Below are positions 1 through 9,335 of a stretch of DNA of 64,000 nt, piece after piece. The notes beneath the pieces are model-generated. The model ran no database searches. It was not told where the DNA came from and worked only from the letters and a program-made list of their open reading frames with translations. The position numbers and the translations under genes were made by a program. The stretch comes from Pseudomonas reidholzensis (GTDB lineage: Bacteria > Pseudomonadota > Gammaproteobacteria > Pseudomonadales > Pseudomonadaceae): assembly GCF_900536025.1 (NCBI RefSeq), contig NZ_UNOZ01000004.1, positions 124,001 through 188,000 on the forward strand, in the 5' to 3' direction. How positions within the stretch are numbered: the first letter of the stretch is position 1; each line of letters starts with the position of its first letter.

Positions 1-184
1 TGAACTTGTGGTCCTTGTTGCAGACCACGATCGGCGCTTGCATGCCGTCGAACACCAGGCGCTCGAGGGTCTGCTGGAACAGCGTGTGCTCGCCGGTCAG
101 GGCCAGGAACTGCTTGGGGAACTGCTTGCGCGACAGAGGCCACAGACGCGAACCGCTACCACCAGAAAGAATTACCGGAATCAT
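1..184 (-). CDS. algA: AlgA, mannose-1-phosphate guanylyltransferase / phosphomannose isomerase (5' part only)
   Basis: Only the first 61 codons lie in the window; the gene runs off the left edge. The N-terminus carries the sugar-nucleotidyltransferase signature [19 protein letters not shown], the GTP-binding loop of mannose-1-phosphate guanylyltransferases. In alginate producers the bifunctional enzyme isomerises fructose-6-P to mannose-6-P and later makes GDP-mannose, the substrate of AlgD. The start ATG at 184 follows a GGAGAAA ribosome site. It is the last gene of the alginate operon, 32 nt after algF. The call rests on the signature plus operon position. A generic GDP-mannose pyrophosphorylase is the only realistic alternative, and the context argues against it. 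Confidence 0.95.
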   Translation of the reverse strand, partial: MIPVILSGGSGSRLWPLSRKQFPKQFLALTGEHTLFQQTLERLVFDGMQAPIVVCNKDHKF

Positions 185-216
185 GATGTTTCTCCAAAGG
201 TTGATAGAGGCAGTGA

Positions 217-873
217 TCAGTTGCTAGTCACGGGACGGGTTACCCACACCGGCGCCAGGCTGCTGCCGGAGCCGGTGACATACAGCACGGCCGCTTCGCC
301 GCGCTCGAGGGCGACGGGTTTGACGTCGCCGACTTTCTTGTCGCCTTGGTACAGGGCCAGGTTGACCTTGACCGGATTGATCTCGCGCTCGCCGCGGCCG
401 TTGGCGGCCACGGGCTTGACCACTTCGGTCTTGCCGTCGGCGGTCTTCAGGGTCAGCGACTGGTCGGTGAGGTTCTGCACCCGCACCAGGGCTTTCTGCT
501 TGTTCTTGAACGGCGGCTCTTCGATCAGTTGCGGGTTGCCGCCGTTGTTGTTGACCAAGGTGTAGTACTTGTCGGAGGCCAGCTTGACCGGTACCGACTT
601 GCCGGCGACCTGGGCGGTGTAGTCGCCACCCGGGAGGAAGCTGAAATCGCTGCTGGCCTGGGCGCCGACCTGCTTGATCTGGGTGTTGCCGACGCTGGCG
701 GCGGTCGGTGCGCTGGTGGCGTTGTACAGGCGCACGAAGGTCGAGCCTTTAGGCGCGCTCGGGCCGTACAGCGCCGCATCGGCGCCGGCAAAGGCCTGTA
801 CCGAGGCCAGTGCCGAAAGGGACAGCCCGGCGGCGAGGGTGAGGGCTTTGGCAAAAGATGGCTTATGGTTCAT
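217..873 (-). CDS. algF: AlgF, alginate O-acetylation adaptor protein
   Basis: A periplasmic protein of 218 aa with a clear signal peptide (hydrophobic stretch [19 protein letters not shown]) and then small beta-rich domains. AlgF is needed, with AlgI and AlgJ, for O-acetylation of mannuronate residues in the periplasm; it has no known catalytic residues and is thought to bridge acetyl-transfer partners. I placed the start at 873 rather than at an upstream in-frame codon at 894 because AGAGGAA lies just before it and the signal peptide then begins [10 protein letters not shown]. It sits between algJ (17 nt) and algA in the operon. Confidence 0.95.
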   Translation of the reverse strand: MNHKPSFAKALTLAAGLSLSALASVQAFAGADAALYGPSAPKGSTFVRLYNATSAPTAASVGNTQIKQVGAQASSDFSFLPGGDYTAQVAGKSVPVKLASDKYYTLVNNNGGNPQLIEEPPFKNKQKALVRVQNLTDQSLTLKTADGKTEVVKPVAANGRGEREINPVKVNLALYQGDKKVGDVKPVALERGEAAVLYVTGSGSSLAPVWVTRPVTSN

Positions 874-890
874 GTGCGTGTTCCTCTCTT

Positions 891-2060
891 TCAAGGGTTC
901 GCCCGGTTGGACGACAGGGCCAGGTTTTCTTCGGATTTACGGGTGTTTTTCAGCTGGGCGATCCACTGCGGATCAAACCCGCTGAGGTCGTTTTTCATCG
1001 GCAGATAACGTTCTGGGAATTCCCACACCACCACTTGTGGCGCGGCGTTCTTGAAGGCATCGCTTTGCAGGTACTTGAGCATCGGCAGCAACGGCCCGTG
1101 GCCGTCTTCGGCGTAGTTGGCGACGTCGCTGTGCAGCGCTTGCTGCAGCGCACCGAGGAAGTTCCAGTGCGGGTTGGCGCTGTAGCTGGTGCCGACCAGC
1201 GCGACCGGGATCTGGCTGTCGGCGAACAGCGCGTCGTCACCGTCACCGTCGCCCTCGGCCTGGGCCGGGCGCGTGGTGCGTTGCTGGAGGGTGTCCGGCG
1301 CCGGCAGCAAGTCGCTGAACAGCGGGTCGAGCGGCAGGAAGTTGGTCAGGTCGCCTTTGTACGGCGCGCTGCTGCCCGCCTCGGTGATGTACGCCTGCGG
1401 CTCGCCGCTGAGCAGCTTCTGCCGCGCTACCGCCTCGGCCACGGCCTGCGCCGCGACCTCGGCGCCCATTGGCGTCCAGTGCGTGTCGGTGCGCAGGAAC
1501 ACCTGGCCGCGGGCCTTGGCCTCGGTCATCGGCGCCTGCAGGTCGGGGGCGAACACGTTGGCCTGGCGGGCCTGGGCATGGAACTGGTTGAACAGGTCGT
1601 CGTGCAGGCTGGCCGGTGCCTCCTGGCCGAGGTATTCGGAGTAGATCCGCGCCTTGGCCGGGATGATCGCCAGCACCAGCTGGCTGCCCTGGCGCTGCAG
1701 GGTGTCGCGCACGCCGCGGATCAGCGCCAGGTTTTCTTCGGTCAGTTGCTCGGCACCGGCGGTGGGCTTGAACTCTTCATCGCTGAACAGCCACTGCTCA
1801 CGGCCCAGTACCACGCCGGGGCGGCCTTCGTTGAACAGCTTGAAGTCCAGCGCCGCCCACAGGTTGGTGCTGATGCGCTTGATCGGGAACTGCTCGTCGT
1901 AGTGGGTCTCGGCGGCCTTGGCCAGCTTGCCGTTGAGCACGGTCATCTGCTCGGTGCGCTGGAAGCTCGAGGCGCCGCTCAGCGACCACACGCCCAGGCC
2001 GGTGAGCAGGCCGAGGAAGGTCAGCGAATAGGTGATGCGTAATGTCCGGGTCATGGTCAT
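891..2060 (-). CDS. algJ: AlgJ, alginate O-acetyltransferase (SGNH-like)
   Basis: 389 aa with an N-terminal signal anchor (about residues 8-28) and an SGNH-like hydrolase domain. The Asp-His pair is visible in DTHW (D192, H194) and the nucleophile region in GTSYS (about residue 291-294), the same arrangement as in AlgX. AlgJ takes acetyl groups delivered through the membrane by AlgI and is thought to pass them towards the polymer with AlgF and AlgX. The start ATG at 2060 has GAGG six bases upstream and lies 7 nt after the algI stop, so the two are probably translationally coupled. Homologue AlgX can be told apart by its extra C-terminal carbohydrate-binding module. Confidence 0.96.
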   Translation of the reverse strand: MTMTRTLRITYSLTFLGLLTGLGVWSLSGASSFQRTEQMTVLNGKLAKAAETHYDEQFPIKRISTNLWAALDFKLFNEGRPGVVLGREQWLFSDEEFKPTAGAEQLTEENLALIRGVRDTLQRQGSQLVLAIIPAKARIYSEYLGQEAPASLHDDLFNQFHAQARQANVFAPDLQAPMTEAKARGQVFLRTDTHWTPMGAEVAAQAVAEAVARQKLLSGEPQAYITEAGSSAPYKGDLTNFLPLDPLFSDLLPAPDTLQQRTTRPAQAEGDGDGDDALFADSQIPVALVGTSYSANPHWNFLGALQQALHSDVANYAEDGHGPLLPMLKYLQSDAFKNAAPQVVVWEFPERYLPMKNDLSGFDPQWIAQLKNTRKSEENLALSSNRANP

Positions 2061-2067
2061 CCGTGCC

Positions 2068-3525
2068 TCAGAACTGGAAGTAGAGGAAGGGCGAGTAGCT
2101 CTGCGCCGAGAGCTTCAGCACCGAGGCGACGAACAGCAGGAGTACCAGGGCGCGGGCCATGACCCGGGTCCAGTCCAGGCCGATCGAGCCGTCCGCGTTG
2201 ATCTGTACCGGGGTCGCCGTGGGCGTCGGCTTGGCATTGCGGTAGAAGTCGCGCAGGCCGAAGAACGCCAGGGTCGCGTAGGCGATGAACATCGTCGCCA
2301 CTTGCAGGCCGGTGAGGTTGGCGCGGTTGAGTTCCGACAGCTGCCATTCGCCGAAGCTGAACATGGCGGCGTACATGCGCCCTGCGACATCCAGGTTCTC
2401 GGCGCGGAACATCACCCAGCCGGTGACCACCAGGAGGAAGGTGAACGCCCACTTGACCGGGTTGAAGCGCTGCGGGTTGGTGTCCAGGCCGAGCGCGCGT
2501 TCGATCGCCAGCCAGATGCCGTGCCAGGCGCCCCAGAGGATGTAGGTGATGTTGGCGCCGTGCCACAGGCCACCCAGGAGCATGGTCAGGAACAGGTTGC
2601 GGTAGGTGTTGAAGGTGCCTTTGCGGTTGCCGCCCAGGGTGATGTACAGGTAGTCGCGCAGCCAGGTCGACAGGCTGATGTGCCAGCGCCGCCAGAACTC
2701 GGTGATCGACTGGCTGATGTACGGCTGCTTGAAGTTCTCCATGAAGCGGAAGCCCATCATCAGGCCGAGGCCGATGGCCATGTCGCTGTAGCCGGAGAAG
2801 TCGAAGTACAGCTGTGCGGTGTAGGCCAGGGCGCCCAGCCAGGCGTCACCGGTGGTCGGGTTTTCCAAGGCGAAGCAGTGGTCGGCGACCACCGCCAGGG
2901 TGTCGGCGATGAACACTTTCTTGATGAAGCCCTGCATGAAGCGGGTGCAGCCTTCGGAGAACTTGTCCAGGGTGTGGGTGCGGTTGTTGAACTGGTCGAC
3001 CAGGTCCTTGAAACGCAGCACGGGGCCGGCGATCAGGTGCGGGAAGATCGCCACGAACGCCGCGAAGTCGATCAGGTTGCGGGTGGCCGGGGTGTCGCCG
3101 CGGTACACGTCGATGATGTAGCTGATCGACTCGAAGATGTAGAACGAGATCCCGATCGGCAGCAGCACGTGGGTGATGATGAACGGCTCGAGGCCGAACG
3201 AGGCGATGATCGCGTTGAGGCTGTCGACGCCGAAGTTGGCGTACTTGAAGTAGCCGAGGATCGCCAGGTCGACACCGACGCCGAGCAGCAGCCAGCGCTG
3301 GGCCGGCTTGGTGCGTACGCCGGCGGCGCCGACCTTGAGGCCGATCCAGTAGTTCCACAGGGTGACCCCGGCGAACAGCGCGAGGAAGTCCACCCGCCAC
3401 CAGGCGTAGAAGATGTAGCTGGCGACCAGCAGCAGCAGGTTGCGATAGCGTTGCCCGCTCAAGTAATACAGGCCGAGGAAGATCGGCAAGAACAGGAACA
3501 GGAACACGTTTGACGAGAAGACCAT
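2068..3525 (-). CDS. algI: AlgI, membrane-bound O-acyltransferase for alginate acetylation
   Basis: 485 aa polytopic inner-membrane protein of the MBOAT family. It begins with a hydrophobic segment after MVFSSN. It contains the MBOAT signatures RRWHISLSTWLRDYLY and GGLWHGANITYILWG, the latter with the conserved active-site histidine. It moves acetyl groups from a cytoplasmic donor across the inner membrane for AlgJ, AlgF and AlgX. The 178-bp gap between algL and algI holds a REP palindrome, the only sizeable gap inside this part of the operon, so mRNA level could change here. Confidence 0.97.
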   Translation of the reverse strand: MVFSSNVFLFLFLPIFLGLYYLSGQRYRNLLLLVASYIFYAWWRVDFLALFAGVTLWNYWIGLKVGAAGVRTKPAQRWLLLGVGVDLAILGYFKYANFGVDSLNAIIASFGLEPFIITHVLLPIGISFYIFESISYIIDVYRGDTPATRNLIDFAAFVAIFPHLIAGPVLRFKDLVDQFNNRTHTLDKFSEGCTRFMQGFIKKVFIADTLAVVADHCFALENPTTGDAWLGALAYTAQLYFDFSGYSDMAIGLGLMMGFRFMENFKQPYISQSITEFWRRWHISLSTWLRDYLYITLGGNRKGTFNTYRNLFLTMLLGGLWHGANITYILWGAWHGIWLAIERALGLDTNPQRFNPVKWAFTFLLVVTGWVMFRAENLDVAGRMYAAMFSFGEWQLSELNRANLTGLQVATMFIAYATLAFFGLRDFYRNAKPTPTATPVQINADGSIGLDWTRVMARALVLLLFVASVLKLSAQSYSPFLYFQF

Positions 3526-3605
3526 CCCGGTTCTCCTAATTTGTTCACAGCATCCAGGGCAAAGCGCCCCCCAAACCCCCCACCGAAGCGAAGGATCACC
3601 GAGAA

Positions 3606-3696
3606 CCCTGTGGGAGCGGGTTTACCCGCGAACAAGGGCGAAGCCCTTGCCAGACACCGCGGTGTCTTCTTCGCGGGTAAACCCGCTCCCACAGGG
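3606..3696. repeat. REP palindrome pair between algL and algI
   Basis: Two inverted copies of a P. putida-type REP unit (CCTGTGGGAGCGGGTTTACC and its complement) face each other around a 30-base spacer. The pair can fold into a long hairpin. It lies inside the alginate operon, downstream of algL and 81 bp before algI. Known roles of such elements are mRNA 3'-end protection, gyrase binding and transposition by RAYT enzymes; none is shown here. Confidence 0.9.
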
Positions 3697-3703
3697 ATTT
3701 TTG

Positions 3704-4813
3704 TTACTTGTTGGTTTGCGCACTCGGGTCATAGACCCGGGTCAGGTTGCCGCCCAGGCGGAAACTGTCGAACGGCTGCATGCCGCGCTTGCGCTGCAAG
3801 GTGTCGCCGTTGCACTGATAGAGGCTGCAGTACGGTTCCAGCCAGGAGTACTTGCTGTCGATCTTCAGGTCCTTCATGTCCTGCTTCTCGCCATTGCGCT
3901 GCTTGAACGCGCTCGGGTCCCTGGCCCCGGCCAGCACTTTCTGCCCCAGGCGCTGCAAGGCGTTGTTGTTCTCACCGCGCACATCGACGCCATTGACCTG
4001 GGCGAAGCTGGCGATCATCGCCAGCGGCGGCAGGGCATAGTTGTGGTAGGCCAGCGCGCGTTGCTTGCGCTTGAGTTCGTTGGGCAGGAAGCCCTGCTCG
4101 TCGATCTGGTTGGCGCCGACCTTGTATTCCTTCACCGCCCAGTCGAACAGGTCGCGGCGGTCGGTGGCCACGGCGGTGGCCATCACCGACCAGGCCGCCC
4201 AGTAGCTGTGGTTGTTGATCTTCTCCAGCGGCAGGTCGCTCCAGTCACGCACGGTCTGCTCGGCCAGGCGGCCGAACCACTTCTCGATCACCTCGGCCTC
4301 GGCCTGGTGCGCCGCCAGCGGCTGCGAGTTGGAGAACTTCAAGCGCAGCCACGAACCGCTCATGCTGCCCAGCGCCCATTTGCGCATGGACTTGCCGGTG
4401 TGGTTGTAGTTGGTCGACATCAAGGCGTCGGCGCGGGCCCAGGTGCCGAGCCAGGTCAACGCACAGTCGAGCTGGGCCGGGCGGCCATCGCGCATGTACT
4501 GGCCGACCATCTTGCTGATGCCGCGCTCGAGCGTGGTGATCTGCTCGGTGGAGTCGCGAAAGGCCTGCTCGGACTCGACATTGAGGGTCGCCCGGGCCTT
4601 GTCCGAGCCTTCGTACTTGCTGCGAAACTGCAGCGGGCCGGTGTACGGCGTGGGCGCGGCTTCGCAGCGGAACTTGCCGTCAGTGCTCTTGAGCTTCTCG
4701 ATGCCGCCGTAGTAGCCCTGCGGTGGCACCAGCGCCGCGTGCGCGGCGCCGCCGAACAGCGCCAGGGCGAGCAGGGCGGGTGCGAAGGGTGTGCGGGTCC
4801 GGGTCTTGGTCAT
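3704..4813 (-). CDS. algL: AlgL, periplasmic alginate lyase
   Basis: 369 aa from the ATG at 4813, with a signal peptide ending near AAHA. It is a PL5-family lyase: NNHSYW places the catalytic Asn/His/Tyr at about residues 200-204, matching the known position (H202) in P. aeruginosa, and WLEPYC lies near the C-terminus. It cleaves polymannuronate by beta-elimination and clears misdirected polymer from the periplasm. An upstream in-frame GTG at 4825 overlaps the algX stop, but GAGGCG ahead of the ATG at 4813 makes that the better start. Its neighbours algX and algI confirm the assignment. Confidence 0.97.
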   Translation of the reverse strand: MTKTRTRTPFAPALLALALFGGAAHAALVPPQGYYGGIEKLKSTDGKFRCEAAPTPYTGPLQFRSKYEGSDKARATLNVESEQAFRDSTEQITTLERGISKMVGQYMRDGRPAQLDCALTWLGTWARADALMSTNYNHTGKSMRKWALGSMSGSWLRLKFSNSQPLAAHQAEAEVIEKWFGRLAEQTVRDWSDLPLEKINNHSYWAAWSVMATAVATDRRDLFDWAVKEYKVGANQIDEQGFLPNELKRKQRALAYHNYALPPLAMIASFAQVNGVDVRGENNNALQRLGQKVLAGARDPSAFKQRNGEKQDMKDLKIDSKYSWLEPYCSLYQCNGDTLQRKRGMQPFDSFRLGGNLTRVYDPSAQTNK

Positions 4814-4821
4814 GATTCGCC

Positions 4822-6267
4822 TCACTGGCCAGCTTGCGCGGTGTGCGCGGGGCTGGCGAAGTTGTTGCGTTTACAGAGCTTGGCCTCGACTTTCTGGGTG
4901 CCTTTTTCCGGGCCCTGGACTTCCAGCGCCAGCAGGTTCTGGTTGGCCCAGTCCTCGTCTTCACGCAGCTGGAAGACGAAGCGCCCGTCGGTGTCGGAGG
5001 TCTCCGGTTTCTCGATCTTGATGTCCTCGTGGCGGCCGTTGAGGTACCACAAGGTGGCCTGCAGGACCTTGACCGAGGTGTCTTCGAACTTGATGTCCAT
5101 CTGCAGGTTGCGGTTGACCAGGTCTTTGATGACGCCGCCCTTGCCGTTGACCATCAGCTCGTTGGTGCCGGGCTTGAGGGTGGCGCTGGCGCTCAGTTGC
5201 GCCGGGCGATCGTCGCAGCCGTCGTCGAGCAGGCCGAGGATCTGCCGCCAGATGGTTTCCTGGTCGAGGCGATACAGCGGGGAGAATTCCCAGATGAGGA
5301 TCTTCGGCGGATGGGCCTGGAATTCTTCGCTGCCCAGGTACTGGATCATCGCCCCTTCCAGGCCGCCACCGGGGAACGCGACGTTGAGCACGTCGGCGCC
5401 GATGTACTGCTCGAGGAAGCCCGAGAAGTTGTAGTTCTTGCCGCTGTGGCTGGTGCCGACCAGGGTGATCTCGGCGTTGCCGCCGTCACCGAACAGGTCG
5501 TCGCCGCCGCCGGCCGAGCCTTTCGGTTCGGTGGCGAACTGGTCCATGTACTGCACCGCGTAGCTGGTGTTGCACAGTTGCCCGGCGACGTTGTGCAGGG
5601 TGCCGGTCTTGCCCATGCGGCCGGACTTGTGGGTCTCGAATTCCTTGCGCGGGATGCCCTCGAAGGCCGGCATCTTGTGCACCGTGTCAGCCACGATCCT
5701 GGCCGCGCGCTCGGCGCCGTACGGGGTCCAGTGCTGGTCGCCGCGGAAGTAGAAGTCTTTGCCCTGGTCGGCCGCCGCCAGCTGTTCGTTGGTCAGCGGC
5801 GAGAGGTCCGGCACGGCGTAGCCCATCTTGGCGAAACGCTGGAGCATGGCCTGGTAGTTGCTCACGGCCTTCTGGTAATCGAAGGCGGCTTTTTCTTGCG
5901 GCTTGAGCATGTTGCGGTTCACCAGGCCACGGGTCGGCTGGTAGACCACCACCAGTTCGACGCCGCGCTTCTTGAACGCGTCGTGCACCTGCTGCAGGCG
6001 CTGGTAGCCGGCGGCGCTGGTGGTGAACTCGGTGCGCAAGTCTTCGCGGGTACGGAACAGCCAGTCGCCCTGCGCCTGCACCAGGGTGGTGAAGTTCTGC
6101 TGGTAGCGGGTGGTGTAGCGGCTCGCGTCATGTGCCTCGGGGCACAGTTGGCAGCAAGGCTCGGCGCTGAAGCTCGGCGCCTGGACCTCGTCGGCGCGCA
6201 CGCCCTGGCTGATGGCCAGGAGGGCGGCGGACAGGCCGAGCAGTTTGATCAGGTGTGGGGTGGTCAT
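4822..6267 (-). CDS. algX: AlgX, terminal alginate O-acetyltransferase
   Basis: 481 aa with a signal peptide (to about residue 25). The SGNH-like domain has DQHW (D177, H179) and GTSHS (about residues 271-275). The C-terminal ~130 residues (from about 345) form the carbohydrate-binding module found in AlgX but not in AlgJ. AlgX transfers acetyl groups onto polymannuronate in the periplasmic biosynthetic complex and contacts AlgK. Its stop is 8 bases upstream of the algL ATG, and it follows algG by 13 nt with GGAAG as ribosome site. Cysteines CCQLC near residue 38-42 are consistent with a disulphide. Confidence 0.97.
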   Translation of the reverse strand: MTTPHLIKLLGLSAALLAISQGVRADEVQAPSFSAEPCCQLCPEAHDASRYTTRYQQNFTTLVQAQGDWLFRTREDLRTEFTTSAAGYQRLQQVHDAFKKRGVELVVVYQPTRGLVNRNMLKPQEKAAFDYQKAVSNYQAMLQRFAKMGYAVPDLSPLTNEQLAAADQGKDFYFRGDQHWTPYGAERAARIVADTVHKMPAFEGIPRKEFETHKSGRMGKTGTLHNVAGQLCNTSYAVQYMDQFATEPKGSAGGGDDLFGDGGNAEITLVGTSHSGKNYNFSGFLEQYIGADVLNVAFPGGGLEGAMIQYLGSEEFQAHPPKILIWEFSPLYRLDQETIWRQILGLLDDGCDDRPAQLSASATLKPGTNELMVNGKGGVIKDLVNRNLQMDIKFEDTSVKVLQATLWYLNGRHEDIKIEKPETSDTDGRFVFQLREDEDWANQNLLALEVQGPEKGTQKVEAKLCKRNNFASPAHTAQAGQ

Positions 6268-6280
6268 GGTCAGGGCTTCC

Positions 6281-7840
6281 TTAATCGATCATTTCGGTCT
6301 GGCGTTCGACCGGGTCGATCAGCACGGCCTTCTGCTGGCGCACCAGCAGGTCGAGGATTTCGTCCTGGCGCTCGCCGAGCACGCCATTGAGGCTGATGCC
6401 GTTGGACTTGCGCGGGGCGAGCATGGCGACCTTGTACAGCTCCACCGACAGCGGCGAGTCGATCGACAACGGGCCGGAGCCGTTGGCGGTCAGCTCACCG
6501 CCGACGACGATCAGCGACACCTTGGTGTCGAACGGGTCGAGGGCGATGTCGCGGTCGGTGTCGGAGAGGTCCTTGATGTGCCCGTAGACCCCGACCAGGC
6601 CGTTGGCCATGGCGATGTTCTCGTACAGGCGAATGTTCACGCTGTTGCGCACGCGGATGCCGTGGCGACGGTTGTTGATCACTTTGTTGCCCCAGATCAG
6701 GTTGTCGCCGCTTTCGTACAGGGTGATGCCGTCGGTGTGGTTGCGGTAGATCTCGTTGTAGGCGATCAGGTTGTTGACGCTGTTACGGTCGATCACCACC
6801 CCGGAGAGCTTGTTGTCGTAGCTCTTGTTGTTGATGATCCAGCTGTCGTTGACCTCACGCGAAACGATGATGCCGTGCTTCTTCTTGGTCCCGTGGACGG
6901 TGTTGCCGGCGATGATCAGCCGGTGCGAACGGTCGTGCGGGTCGATGCCGTAGACGATGTTGTCGCGGTAGGTGCTGTCCTTGACCACGAAGTCGCTGGT
7001 CTCGTAGCAGTAGAAGCCGTACCACATGTCGCTGAACTCGGAGCCGATGATCCAGCCGGTCGGCTCGGCGCGGCCCATGCGCTTGGCCATGTTCGGCGTG
7101 TACTGCGAGATGCTCACGCCGTACGACTTGGACTTGGCGTAGCCGAAGCTGGCCATCTTGCTGTTGACGATGTAGGTCTCGGTGCCGCCCCACGACAGCA
7201 GGAACGGGCGGAATTCCTTGGGCGAGCGGAAGGTCGACGGGCCGTTGTCCTTCTCGCGCCAGCCGGTGACCCGGGTGTCGCTGACGAACAGCTTGCCGTC
7301 GTTGACCAGAAACGCGCCGCCTTCCTGGGACAGGCGCAGTTCCTTGACCTTGCCGTCGATCTCGAGGATGCCCTTCTGGCCGACCACGATCGGCAGGCGA
7401 GCGAGGAACACCCCCGGCGAGACTTCGCGCAGGTACTGGTCAGGCACCTGCTTGCTCAGCTGGGCCATGTCGACATGGCCGTCATCGACGAAGATCGCCT
7501 GGGGGATGCCGTGCTGGCGCTGGACCCATTCGGCGGCCTTGTTGTCGCCGCCAATGAACTCCTTCAGCGACTCTTCCTGGAGCATGCGGCGCACGCTGAC
7601 CTTGCCCTTGTGGCTGCGGTCGATCTTCTGCTGCACCGCTTGCGCGGTGTAGCCGGAGAGGTCGGGCAGCGTAGGCGCGGGCATCTGCAGGGGCTCGATC
7701 GGCGCGCTGGAGATGGTGTAGGTCTTGGCCTGCTGCAGCTCCTTGGCCTTGACCGCGGGCTCGGCCGCGACGGCAAGGCCGGCGGCCAGCAGCAGGGCGC
7801 TGGCGAGTAAGCTGTGGCGAAGGTGCGGGTGCAGGTTCAT
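6281..7840 (-). CDS. algG: AlgG, poly(beta-D-mannuronate) C5 epimerase
   Basis: 519 aa with a signal peptide (MNLHPHLRHSLLASALLLAA). The second half is a right-handed parallel beta-helix with repeated N-x-(V/I) turns. The DPHDRSH motif at about residues 300-306 is the catalytic signature of AlgG/AlgE-type epimerases. The enzyme turns mannuronate into guluronate within the polymer in the periplasm and also protects polymer from AlgL. The ATG at 7840 follows GAGAGGAAA. It lies between algE and algX with gaps of 16 and 13 nt. Confidence 0.97.
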   Translation of the reverse strand: MNLHPHLRHSLLASALLLAAGLAVAAEPAVKAKELQQAKTYTISSAPIEPLQMPAPTLPDLSGYTAQAVQQKIDRSHKGKVSVRRMLQEESLKEFIGGDNKAAEWVQRQHGIPQAIFVDDGHVDMAQLSKQVPDQYLREVSPGVFLARLPIVVGQKGILEIDGKVKELRLSQEGGAFLVNDGKLFVSDTRVTGWREKDNGPSTFRSPKEFRPFLLSWGGTETYIVNSKMASFGYAKSKSYGVSISQYTPNMAKRMGRAEPTGWIIGSEFSDMWYGFYCYETSDFVVKDSTYRDNIVYGIDPHDRSHRLIIAGNTVHGTKKKHGIIVSREVNDSWIINNKSYDNKLSGVVIDRNSVNNLIAYNEIYRNHTDGITLYESGDNLIWGNKVINNRRHGIRVRNSVNIRLYENIAMANGLVGVYGHIKDLSDTDRDIALDPFDTKVSLIVVGGELTANGSGPLSIDSPLSVELYKVAMLAPRKSNGISLNGVLGERQDEILDLLVRQQKAVLIDPVERQTEMID

Positions 7841-7856
7841 GGTTTCCTCTCCCGGC

Positions 7857-9335
7857 TCAGAAGCGCCAGATCACGTCGACAAAGGCGCGGTGCATGTACG
7901 AGTCCGCTTCCTTGCCATAGGCGTCGCCCGGCTTGAACACACCGGCACGCAGGCGCACCAGGGCCGACGGTTCGTCGATCGACTGGCTCAGCGACGCGGG
8001 CAGCAGGCCTTGCTTGAAGTACTTGGTGACGACCACGTCCATCTCCTGGCCCAGGTCCTTCTCGCCGCTGATCAGCGGACGGTTGACGCCGTTGTCCTCG
8101 ACCACCGCGTTGATGCCGCTGGAGCCGATGTTCTGCTGGCCGTCGACGCGCCAGAACTTGTGGTAGATCAGGCTGGCGTCGTAGTCGTCGCGCAGCTGCC
8201 AGGAGGCGAACAGGGTGGCCGCCTGGAGGTTGCCCAGCTCACCGCGGAAGGCTTCGCCGAAGCGGTGCACGCGCGAGCGGGTGCCGGTGAAGTTGGAGCG
8301 GTTGCTCTCGAGGCCGGTCTGCTCGAAGTTGTTCGAACCGTCGCTGCCACCGCCGCCGCTGCCGCGGGCATAGGCGGCGCCGACCTGCCATTGCGGGTCG
8401 AGGCGCAGGCGGATACCGAGGTCGGTGGCCCAGGCATTGACGTCGCCGCTCTGCTTGGCGTTGACCACTTGCTCGCCGTTGACCGTCTCGCTGCTCAGCT
8501 TGTCGCGGTCGCCGGTCAGCCAGGTCAGGCTGCCCCAGTAGTTGACGGTGTGGTCGTTGCGCCAGTTGTAGGCGTCGCTGTTGGCCTCAAGGCCCAGCCA
8601 GGTGAGGTCGCCGGTGCGGGTCTTGTCGAGCGCGTCGATGGTCTCGCCGGGGGTCTTCAGGCTGCCGCTGTCATGGGTATGGTGGGCGCGCAGGCCGACC
8701 CAGTGACCGGGGGTCCATTGCGCGGCGACGTTGCCGTACAGGTGGGTACGGTCTTCGTCTTCCGGGGCCAGCTCGGTGAGGTCGGTGCGGTATTCGCTGA
8801 AGCGCTGGGCGACGCCGACATCTGCCTTGAGCAGGGTGGTGTCGAAGCTCCAGTTGAGCGCCTCGATGTTGGTGTCGCGCCACATGCCGTCGTCGTTGCG
8901 CAGGCGTTGCCGACCGAAGCGCAGGTACTCGCCGGGGTAGGGCGTGAAGCCGTTGTAGCCGACCCAGAACTCGCGCAGCGCCAGGTAGCTCTTGTCCGGC
9001 TGGCGGCTGTCGTCGCCGGTGTCGATCGAGCTGCCGTCGTCCGAGGCGCGCAGGGTGTCGGTCTCGATGATGTCGGTGGCGGTCACGGCCTGGCCCATGG
9101 CGTAGGCGTTCCAGTTACCGCGCTCGCCGTAGACCCATGGACGCAGGTCGAGGCCCAGGCCATTGACGTCACCGCCGGAGCGGGTGCCGAGGTCGCGGTC
9201 GTCTTCGGACTGGCCGGTGACCTTCACTTCCAGGCCGAAGTTTTTCTCGGCGGTCATGTCGGCCAGGGTCGGGCACGACCACAGCAGGGCAAAGCTCAGG
9301 CCGATGCCGGCCTTCACGAATGGGTTGAGCGTCAT
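7857..9335 (-). CDS. algE: AlgE, outer-membrane alginate export porin
   Basis: 492 aa with a signal peptide (about residues 1-25) and a C-terminal strand ending VIWRF, the aromatic terminus typical of Bam-inserted beta-barrels. The sequence is rich in alternating aromatic/polar strands and Asp/Arg-rich loops, as expected for the 18-stranded anion-selective AlgE barrel. It exports alginate in partnership with the lipoprotein AlgK, whose stop codon overlaps the algE start by 4 nt. No lyase or enzymatic motif is present. Confidence 0.96.
   Translation of the reverse strand: MTLNPFVKAGIGLSFALLWSCPTLADMTAEKNFGLEVKVTGQSEDDRDLGTRSGGDVNGLGLDLRPWVYGERGNWNAYAMGQAVTATDIIETDTLRASDDGSSIDTGDDSRQPDKSYLALREFWVGYNGFTPYPGEYLRFGRQRLRNDDGMWRDTNIEALNWSFDTTLLKADVGVAQRFSEYRTDLTELAPEDEDRTHLYGNVAAQWTPGHWVGLRAHHTHDSGSLKTPGETIDALDKTRTGDLTWLGLEANSDAYNWRNDHTVNYWGSLTWLTGDRDKLSSETVNGEQVVNAKQSGDVNAWATDLGIRLRLDPQWQVGAAYARGSGGGGSDGSNNFEQTGLESNRSNFTGTRSRVHRFGEAFRGELGNLQAATLFASWQLRDDYDASLIYHKFWRVDGQQNIGSSGINAVVEDNGVNRPLISGEKDLGQEMDVVVTKYFKQGLLPASLSQSIDEPSALVRLRAGVFKPGDAYGKEADSYMHRAFVDVIWRF

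Noticed and set aside
2032..3513. Long plus-strand frame opposite algI
   Set aside because: It is an antisense mirror of algI, Gln/Val/Arg-rich and without any domain; typical of high-GC coding DNA.
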